A stretch of DNA of 18,057 nt from Candidatus Falkowiibacteriota bacterium (GTDB taxonomy: Archaea; Iainarchaeota; Iainarchaeia; Iainarchaeales; GCA-2688035): positions 1-18,057 of the forward strand of contig JAFCBY010000006.1 of assembly GCA_017610485.1 (NCBI GenBank). Direction: 5' to 3'. The stretch's first letter is position 1, and every line of letters starts with the position of its first letter. The notes beneath the pieces were generated by a model. The model was given only the letters and a program-made list of their open reading frames with translations, was not told the origin of the DNA and did no database searches. A program made the translations under genes and the position numbers. Shown one piece after another: positions 13,357 through 18,057 of the stretch.

Positions 13357-15312
13357 TCACAAAATTAGAGGTATTATCATCAAAGCTACGATTGTCATTA
13401 ATTTGATCAAAATATTTTCTGACGGTCCGCAGACATCCTTGGCCGAGTCACCCACAGTGTCTCCGACAACCGCTGCCTTGTGTGCTCCACTATTTTTCCC
13501 GCCGAAGTGCCCAGCCTCAATATACTTCTTTGCATTATCCCAGGAAGCTCCAGCGTTTGCAAGGAAGACAGCCATTAGGAAGCCGGTTGCGATTGCCCCT
13601 GCAAGGAAGCCACCCAAAGCTTCAGGCCCAAGAACAACGCCGACTGCAATGGGTGCAAGAATCGCCATAAGGCTTGGAACTACCATTTCCTTCAGAGCAG
13701 CATTGGTACTAATTGAAATACACCTATCATAGTCAGGTTTTCCTTTTCCCTTCATGATTCCTTTAATTGTCCTAAACTGCCTTCTAACTTCCTCAACCAT
13801 TTCTACGGCAGCCTTTCCCACCGCACTCATCAAGAACGCACTGAACACAAACGGCATCAACGCCCCAAGGAAAAGCCCCACAATTACAACAGGCTGCGCA
13901 ACGTCTATCGCGTCCAATTTCGCAACCACAATATAGGAGGCAAAGAGTGCAAGGGCGGTGAGGGCGGCAGAGCTTATTGCAAAGCCCTTGCCTATGGCGG
14001 CAGTGCTGTTGCCCACCGCGTCAAGGAGTTCGGTTCTCTCCCGAACTTTTTTGCCAAGGCCAGCCATTTCCGCAATTCCCGCAGCGTTGTCTGCCACGCT
14101 TCCGTAGGTGTCGGAGGCAAGCGTAATTCCAAGCGTTCCCAACATGCCAACAGCTGCTATGGCAACCCCCATCATGCCGGCAAAGTAGAAAGAGGCAAGA
14201 ATTACTGCGCCAACGGTTATTACCGGAACCGCTGTGGAAAACATGCCAGTGCTAAGGCCTGCAATGACGTTTGTGCCAGCGCCTGTCTTGGCCGCAGCCG
14301 CAATCTTTTGTGTCGGGCTGTGGAACGGGCTTGTCACATACTCTGTTGAATAGCCAATTATTATCGCGCCAACGAGGCCTGCAACTATGGAGAGGAAGAG
14401 GCTGAAGTTTCCCAGGAAGTAAACCAGGAAAAAGTATGAGATTAGCGCCATTAGCACGGCTGCTGCAAGAATGCCCTTGTCGATTGCACCAAACAAATTG
14501 TCTTTCTTTACGCGCACAGCCAGGGTCGAGATGATTGAGGCAACAATGCCGATTGCCGACAATCCCAGAGGAATAAGGATGCCGTTGGTTCCCATGAAGG
14601 CAAAGCCGATTACCATTGCTGCAATTATGGCATCAACATAGCTTTCAAACAGGTCTGCGCCCATTCCTGCTACGTCGCCCACATTGTCCCCGACGTTGTC
14701 TGCTATCACTGCCGGGTTTCTTGGGTCATCCTCTGGAATTCCCTTCTCTACCTTGCCGACAAGGTCTGCTCCCACGTCAGCCGCCTTGGTGTAGATTCCG
14801 CCGCCGACCCTTGCAAACAGGGCAATGCTGCTTGCCCCAAAGCCAAAGGCATAGATGACGGTTGGGTCCTGGACAAGAAGGTAGCACAAAGTGACTCCAA
14901 GAAGGCCTAGGCCGACAACTGCAAAGCCCATTACGTTTCCCGAGGCAAACGCCACGTAAAAGCCCTGGGAAACGCTTTTCATTGAGGCTTTTGTGGTGCG
15001 CGCATTTGCACTTGTGGCTGTGCGCATGCCAATGTTTCCTGCAACAGCGCTGAGCACTGCGCCAAAGACGAATATGATAGAGGAGATGTGGCCAAATGCT
15101 ATGGCCAGGAGAATTGCAACTATCAGGATAAAGATTGCCATGACCTTGTATTCAGCGTTGAGGAAGGTCATTGCCCCCTCGTGAATCAGCTTTGAAATTT
15201 TCTTCATTTTGCTGTTTCCCTGGGGGTATGCCAGTACAGCGCTTCTCTTAATCAGGCTGAAAAGAATTGCAATTAAGGAAACCACTATAACTGCAGTAAT
15301 TAGGATTGACAT
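13357..15312 (-). CDS. hppA: Membrane ion-translocating pyrophosphatase (K+-dependent type)
   Basis: This 651-residue protein has many hydrophobic helices. It hydrolyses cytoplasmic pyrophosphate and pumps H+ or Na+ outward. The substrate-binding block ARVGGGIYTKAADVGADLVG (167-186), EDDPRNPAVIADNVGDNVGD (194-213) and GADLFESY (218-225, Glu223 in the ion path) is complete, as is the C-terminal GDTVGDSAKDVCGPSENI, with its Asp and Lys ligands kept. In GNSTAAIGKG (434-443) the residue that separates the two groups is Ala438, not Lys, and Gly441 lies at the second site, so the K+-dependent class is indicated. Na+ versus H+ cannot be settled. It probably recycles pyrophosphate made by acetyl-CoA synthetase and macromolecule synthesis. 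The TATA box overlaps the stop of the upstream gene and the transcript is probably leaderless. Confidence 0.95.
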   Translation of the reverse strand: MSILITAVIVVSLIAILFSLIKRSAVLAYPQGNSKMKKISKLIHEGAMTFLNAEYKVMAIFILIVAILLAIAFGHISSIIFVFGAVLSAVAGNIGMRTATSANARTTKASMKSVSQGFYVAFASGNVMGFAVVGLGLLGVTLCYLLVQDPTVIYAFGFGASSIALFARVGGGIYTKAADVGADLVGKVEKGIPEDDPRNPAVIADNVGDNVGDVAGMGADLFESYVDAIIAAMVIGFAFMGTNGILIPLGLSAIGIVASIISTLAVRVKKDNLFGAIDKGILAAAVLMALISYFFLVYFLGNFSLFLSIVAGLVGAIIIGYSTEYVTSPFHSPTQKIAAAAKTGAGTNVIAGLSTGMFSTAVPVITVGAVILASFYFAGMMGVAIAAVGMLGTLGITLASDTYGSVADNAAGIAEMAGLGKKVRERTELLDAVGNSTAAIGKGFAISSAALTALALFASYIVVAKLDAIDVAQPVVIVGLFLGALMPFVFSAFLMSAVGKAAVEMVEEVRRQFRTIKGIMKGKGKPDYDRCISISTNAALKEMVVPSLMAILAPIAVGVVLGPEALGGFLAGAIATGFLMAVFLANAGASWDNAKKYIEAGHFGGKNSGAHKAAVVGDTVGDSAKDVCGPSENILIKLMTIVALMIIPLIL

Positions 15313-15335
15313 ATGCTAATTTAGAGGGGGAAACT

Positions 15336-15348
15336 GGTATTTTAAGTT
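15336..15348 (-). promoter_or_regulatory. hppA: TATA box of the pyrophosphatase gene, overlapping an upstream stop codon
   Basis: On the minus strand AACTTAAAATACC spans the TAA (15342-15344) of the upstream multi-HTH gene and is centred about 29 bases before the ATG at 15312. The same AACTTAAAATA core recurs at the other two ends of the 765-bp repeat units. Confidence 0.6.
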
Positions 15349-16070
15349 TTTGGCACAGGCACTTTGCTCATTTCTTTTCGAGCGGATCTCAACAGCCTAA
15401 TGATTGTAAGTTTGCCGACTCCAACTATTTTTGCCATTTCCTTTTGTTGCATTCCAACCAATTTACAGTACACCGCTGCCGTCTCTTGCAGAGTCAAACC
15501 TGCTTTTTGGGATATTGTTTCTATTCCTTTGATAAACGTTTCCGGGTCTGGGAAGCTCTTCTTAGCTATCGCCCTTTCTGAAATTTGGACCCCTGTCCCC
15601 CGCGTAGCAATGTTTTCGCCTCTTGCTACAAGGGCCTTATAAGCTAAACGCACTGTTCCCCGATTTGCAACTGTTTCTTCTGCAATTTGCCGAAAGCTTT
15701 TGCCCGTTGTCCTCAGCAAGCGAACTATTTTTTTTGCACCTTTTGCATTCGTTTTTGAGAAGCGATACAAAACTGGCTTTGGAAGCAAACTAGTTTCACC
15801 CCTAATTATTTTTTGACAAAGGGAAATGAACTTCTCCGCTTTTTCACGACTAAACACCCGGTTCATGTTTGCTATTGCCGCCCGCCTTAATTTCTTTGCT
15901 TCTTCCGGCCCAAAGCTCCTTCGCAGGGCAGCCAAATCCCTATCAACTGTTTTTTCGCTGATAATATGCTTAGAAGAAATTTGAGAAATAGACAAACCAC
16001 GCATTATCTCCAGGTAGGTTCTTCTTCTCCTTTCAGCAAGCACTCTTTGAGATGATCTCTTTCCAGGCAT
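15342..16070 (-). CDS. Multi-HTH DNA-binding protein, tandem copy A
   Basis: This 242-residue basic protein has no family I recognise. Three helix-turn-helix-like segments are visible: SISQISSKHIISEKTVDRDL (27-46), KSFRQIAEETVANRGTVRLA (124-143) and QQKEMAKIVGVGKLTIIRLL (208-227). The second and third resemble the recognition motifs ending the two cyclin folds of archaeal TFB, and DPETFIKGIETISQKAGLTL (175-194) resembles the start of the second fold, but the protein is shorter and lacks a zinc ribbon. By my ungapped count it is identical to copy B at 163 of 242 positions. It is probably a transcription regulator. Its promoter TATA lies across the stop codon of copy B. Confidence 0.8.
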   Translation of the reverse strand: MPGKRSSQRVLAERRRRTYLEIMRGLSISQISSKHIISEKTVDRDLAALRRSFGPEEAKKLRRAAIANMNRVFSREKAEKFISLCQKIIRGETSLLPKPVLYRFSKTNAKGAKKIVRLLRTTGKSFRQIAEETVANRGTVRLAYKALVARGENIATRGTGVQISERAIAKKSFPDPETFIKGIETISQKAGLTLQETAAVYCKLVGMQQKEMAKIVGVGKLTIIRLLRSARKEMSKVPVPKT

Positions 16071-16123
16071 TCAATTCACTTAACATTAGAGCCCAAAAGC
16101 CTTATTTTAAGTTTTTGGCTCAG
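16068..16123. repeat. Boundary direct repeat, copy 1
   Basis: This 56-bp stretch recurs at 16833-16888 with one mismatch; 44 bp of it (16080-16123) are identical. It contains the last codons and stop of copy B, the TATA box and leader, and the ATG of copy A. Confidence 0.85.
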
Positions 16124-16835
16124 GCACTTTGCTCATTTTTCCCTTGGCGGATTTCGCCAGCCTGATGATTGTCATCCTGTTGACTCCAACTATTTTTGCC
16201 AGCTCCTTTTGTTGCTTTCCAACTAATCTACAATATACAACTGCCTTCTCTTGCAGAGTCAAATCTGCTTTTAGGGCCATTGTCTCTAATACAGTAATCT
16301 GGTTTTCCGGGTCTGGGAAGCTCTTCTTAGCTATCGCCCTTTCTGAAATTTGGACCCCTGTTCCCCGCGTAGCAATGTTTTCGCCTCTTGCTACAAGCAC
16401 CCTATAAGCCGAACCTACAGTGTCCTTGTTTACTCTTGTTTGTTCTGCAATTTGCCGAAAGCTTTTGCCCGTTGTCCTCAGCAAGTGAACTGCCCCTCTT
16501 GCGGCCTCAGGATTTGTTTTTGACAAAAAAGGCAGCAGTGGCTTTGGAAGCAAACTGATTTCACCCCTAATTATTTTCTGGCAAAAGGAAATGAATTCCT
16601 CTGCTTTTTCACGGCTAAACCTTTGCCTTGCGTTTGCTATTACCCTTCGCCTTAATTTCCTTACATCCTCTGGCTCCAAACTGGCTCGCACGGCGGCCAA
16701 ATCCTTAGTAACTGCAATTTCAGCAATGTTGTGCCTGGACATGATTTGCTGAACGGACAATCCACCCATTACCTCTGAGTAAGTTCTTCTTGCCCTTTCA
16801 GCAAGCACTCTCCGAGGCAGTCTCCTTCTAGCCAT
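16107..16835 (-). CDS. Multi-HTH DNA-binding protein, tandem copy B
   Basis: This is exactly the length of copy A, aligns without gaps and has the same three helix-turn-helix-like segments: SVQQIMSRHNIAEIAVTKDL (27-46), KSFRQIAEQTRVNKDTVGSA (124-143) and QQKELAKIVGVNRMTIIRLA (208-227). Both copies share RGENIATRGTG, VQISERAIAKK and SFPDPE unchanged, while the N-terminal 60 residues and the recognition helices differ, which suggests different DNA targets. The N-terminus is very basic (MARRRLPRRVLAERARR). It lies 36 bp upstream of copy A and 36 bp downstream of the gene at 16872, with near-identical spacers. The function is unknown; DNA binding is inferred. Confidence 0.8.
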   Translation of the reverse strand: MARRRLPRRVLAERARRTYSEVMGGLSVQQIMSRHNIAEIAVTKDLAAVRASLEPEDVRKLRRRVIANARQRFSREKAEEFISFCQKIIRGEISLLPKPLLPFLSKTNPEAARGAVHLLRTTGKSFRQIAEQTRVNKDTVGSAYRVLVARGENIATRGTGVQISERAIAKKSFPDPENQITVLETMALKADLTLQEKAVVYCRLVGKQQKELAKIVGVNRMTIIRLAKSAKGKMSKVPEPKT

Positions 16836-16888
16836 TCAATTCCCTTAACATTAGAGCCCAAAAGCCTTATTTTAAGTTTTTGGCTCAG
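16833..16888. repeat. Boundary direct repeat, copy 2
   Basis: This partner of 16068-16123 covers the last codons and stop of the gene at 16872, the spacer TATA box, and the ATG of copy B. A shorter related piece is found at 15340-15369, at the end of copy A. The repeats mark the joints of the tandem duplication. Confidence 0.85.
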
Positions 16889-17231
16889 ACGCGATGCGGT
16901 AGGGTGCTCCGGGATCAACAAGCTGTTGAATTTCTTCTATTGCCTTTTCGATGGATATTGCTTTTGGCCTGCCTTCCTTGGTTTTTCCAACAATTACTCC
17001 GTCCACCGCGATTCCCAAATTGTCCAGCCTTGACACAAAAAATTTCGCTAAACTTCGGTTTTTTACGACTGCTTTCAATGCCTTAGTATAGGAACGCATT
17101 GAAACAGCCTTGCCATAACGCCCTTCAAGAATTCTAGCCCTGCAAACCTTTAATTCCGGAAACTTCAGGCGTTTTTGCCGCTTTGAAAACCCATGACGCA
17201 CTAAGTGTTTTAGCCGCTTTGGTAATGACAT
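16872..17231 (-). CDS. Small basic protein of unknown function
   Basis: The 119-residue product starts MSLPKRLKHLVRHGFSKRQK, a strongly basic and probably helical N-terminus. The middle (AVSMRSYTKALKAVVKNRSL) is also basic. The second half has IAVDGVIVGKTKEGRPKAIS and ends in IASEPKT. I recognise no family; nucleic-acid binding is suggested only by charge. The last codons (EPKT) and stop are identical to those of multi-HTH copy B because the boundary repeat reaches into this gene, so the original C-terminus may have been altered by the duplication. Its TATA box lies 27 bases before the ATG, indicating a leaderless transcript of its own. Confidence 0.65.
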   Translation of the reverse strand: MSLPKRLKHLVRHGFSKRQKRLKFPELKVCRARILEGRYGKAVSMRSYTKALKAVVKNRSLAKFFVSRLDNLGIAVDGVIVGKTKEGRPKAISIEKAIEEIQQLVDPGAPYRIASEPKT

Positions 17232-17252
17232 GGAAGTAATAAGACAGTGCAG

Positions 17253-17262
17253 ATATTTAAAC
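17253..17262 (-). promoter_or_regulatory. TATA box of the gene at 16872-17231
   Basis: On the minus strand TTTAAATATC within GGTTTAAATATCTGC is centred about 27 bases before the ATG at 17231. It follows directly after a T run that probably ends the upstream transcript. Confidence 0.65.
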
Positions 17263-17272
17263 CTTTTTACAG

Positions 17273-17280
17273 AAAAAAAA
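17273..17280 (-). terminator. Oligo-T terminator after the gene at 17297
   Basis: Eight T residues on the minus strand lie 16 bases after the stop codon of the upstream gene, a typical archaeal termination signal. A further T-rich stretch is absent. Confidence 0.5.
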
Positions 17281-17296
17281 GGGAAATGGTTGGCGC

Positions 17297-17836
17297 TCAG
17301 TTCTGTTTTGCCAGGAGGGCTTCTAGCCGGTCAATGTTTTCTTGAATTGTTTTTGCAGTCTCCAAATCCTCCTTCAGAACCCCCACGTTACCTGACTTTA
17401 ATTTTAACATGGGTTTTGATACCTTCAAGCCCAACTTTGCAGAAATTCCCTCAAATTCTTTGAATGTTTCCAACAGGCGGTTTCTGTAATCTATCTGTCT
17501 TAAGTAAACCTTACCAACAGCCTCCAGTGCATCAAGCAGTTTTCTGGCATCTTGGGCTTCTTCCAGGGTTGTTGGTTTTAAGGCCATTCTTTTATAAACG
17601 AGTTCATCCGACAGCCTATCTAATTCTTTATATGGAAAAACATGCCTGCCAAAAATCTTTTTTAGCCTTCGCTGTAGGCCAAACTCGCTTATAAGCCTAA
17701 AAGAAGTAAACCTGGCCTGCCCCACCCCTACTTTCCACAGCAGCTTTCTTTTAAGCCGGACCCTTTTTTTCCGAAGCCTGGCAGCCTCTGCTGACGGAGC
17801 CCTAGCCCGGTTTTTCTTCTTTCTTTTTCCAGCCAT
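17297..17836 (-). CDS. Basic helical protein of unknown function
   Basis: The ATG at 17836 (179 residues, MAGKRKKKNRARAPSAEAAR) is chosen because GTGAT at 17841-17845 is a good ribosome binding site 4 bases upstream. The first 33 residues are dominated by Lys and Arg. A more hydrophobic section follows (LLWKVGVGQARFTSFRLISE), then long charged helices, and two possible coiled-coil segments near the C-terminus (YRNRLLETFKEFEGISAKLG and LKEDLETAKTIQENIDRLEA). I recognise no family. It lies 20 bp after the partial gene at the window edge, so they are probably cotranscribed. Charge suggests nucleic-acid or ribosome association, but this is a guess. Confidence 0.65.
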   Translation of the reverse strand: MAGKRKKKNRARAPSAEAARLRKKRVRLKRKLLWKVGVGQARFTSFRLISEFGLQRRLKKIFGRHVFPYKELDRLSDELVYKRMALKPTTLEEAQDARKLLDALEAVGKVYLRQIDYRNRLLETFKEFEGISAKLGLKVSKPMLKLKSGNVGVLKEDLETAKTIQENIDRLEALLAKQN

Positions 17837-17856
17837 TTCAATCACTTGCCGCAGGC

Positions 17857-18057
17857 CTATTTCTTTGCTTCAGCCAGCAGTTCCACAACCTTATCAACGT
17901 CGCCTGCTTCAAGCAGGTCAAAAACCCTTTTGACGTCGAATGCCTCATTGAAGTTTGTCTCCGCGAGGTTTTTTTCCAGGAGCTCGAAGCCCATTGCCGC
18001 AATGCTCTTCTTGCCCAAGTGGATTTCGCGAAGCTTTTCAAGCTTTTCTTTAAAACC
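17857..18057 (-). CDS. C-terminal end of an unidentified protein (partial)
   Basis: The frame is open from the window edge to a TAG at 17857-17859 and gives 66 residues, starting GFKEKLEKLREIHLGKKS and ending DKVVELLAEAKK. Composition is that of a real archaeal protein: amphipathic helices with Glu/Lys/Leu, including AMGFELLEKNLAETNFNEAF and VKRVFDLLEAGDVDKVVELL. An alternative overlapping frame here is rich in Trp, Ser and Arg and looks like noise. Family unknown. Confidence 0.7.
   Translation of the reverse strand, partial: GFKEKLEKLREIHLGKKSIAAMGFELLEKNLAETNFNEAFDVKRVFDLLEAGDVDKVVELLAEAKK

Larger units (their letters stand above)
15342..16871 (-). repeat. Tandem duplication with a 765-bp unit
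   Basis: Copies A and B plus their 36-bp upstream spacers repeat with an exact period of 765 bp: the stop codons lie at 15342, 16107 and 16872. Nucleotide identity is very uneven. For example 15539-15632 and 16304-16397 (94 bp) differ at one base (15597/16362), while flanking parts are much more diverged. Confidence 0.85.

Noticed and set aside
16068..16888. Direct repeats considered as a CRISPR array or attachment sites
   Set aside because: There are only two full copies, 765 bp apart, each spanning a gene end and the next start, and no integrase or Cas gene is present; they belong to a gene duplication.
17838..18041. A minus-strand frame of 67 residues rich in Trp, Ser and Arg
   Set aside because: Another minus-strand frame over the same bases has normal archaeal composition and runs off the window edge, with a stop at 17857; it is the better coding frame.

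Overview
This window is archaeal chromosomal DNA. It carries both subunits of topoisomerase VI, initiation factor aIF1A, a RIO1-type kinase and a two-KH-domain Pno1/Dim2-like protein. Promoters are archaeal TATA boxes placed about 25-30 bases before start codons, often giving leaderless transcripts, and GGTGA/GGAG-type ribosome binding sites also occur. The compact layout, the many small basic proteins of no recognisable family and the HTH_10 regulator would suit a DPANN-like lineage such as Diapherotrites, but that placement is inference. I see no tRNA, rRNA, CRISPR array or insertion sequence.

Plus-strand block, 1-7266: the tail of an unidentified gene, a DUF2283-like protein, aIF1A, a membrane-anchored beta-propeller protein, RIO1 kinase, the Pno1/Dim2-like KH protein, then topoisomerase VI B and A overlapping by 4 bp. 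Apart from the beta-propeller gene this is an information-processing cluster for translation initiation, small-subunit maturation and DNA topology.

Minus-strand block, 7274-12064: the 3' part of a phosphoenolpyruvate synthase gene joined out of frame to an HTH_10 transcription regulator; a basic multi-HTH protein; AMP-forming acetyl-CoA synthetase; a methyltransferase that stops just after its SAM-binding region; and a HIT-family protein. Two truncated genes, one at each side, suggest past rearrangement.

Plus-strand pair, 12286-13347: two visibly AT-rich genes of unknown function, 6 bp apart, with their own promoter. They look like acquired DNA.

Minus-strand block, 13357-18057: a membrane pyrophosphatase of the potassium-dependent sequence type, then two tandem paralogous multi-HTH genes repeating with an exact 765-bp period, a small basic protein whose 3' end shares the same boundary repeat, another basic protein, and the C-terminal end of an unidentified gene. 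Acetyl-CoA synthetase makes pyrophosphate and the membrane pyrophosphatase can turn it into an ion gradient, so these two genes may be linked in energy metabolism. The tandem multi-HTH family, whose motifs recall a reduced TFIIB core, is the strongest candidate here for something undescribed. The AT-rich gene pair comes second.
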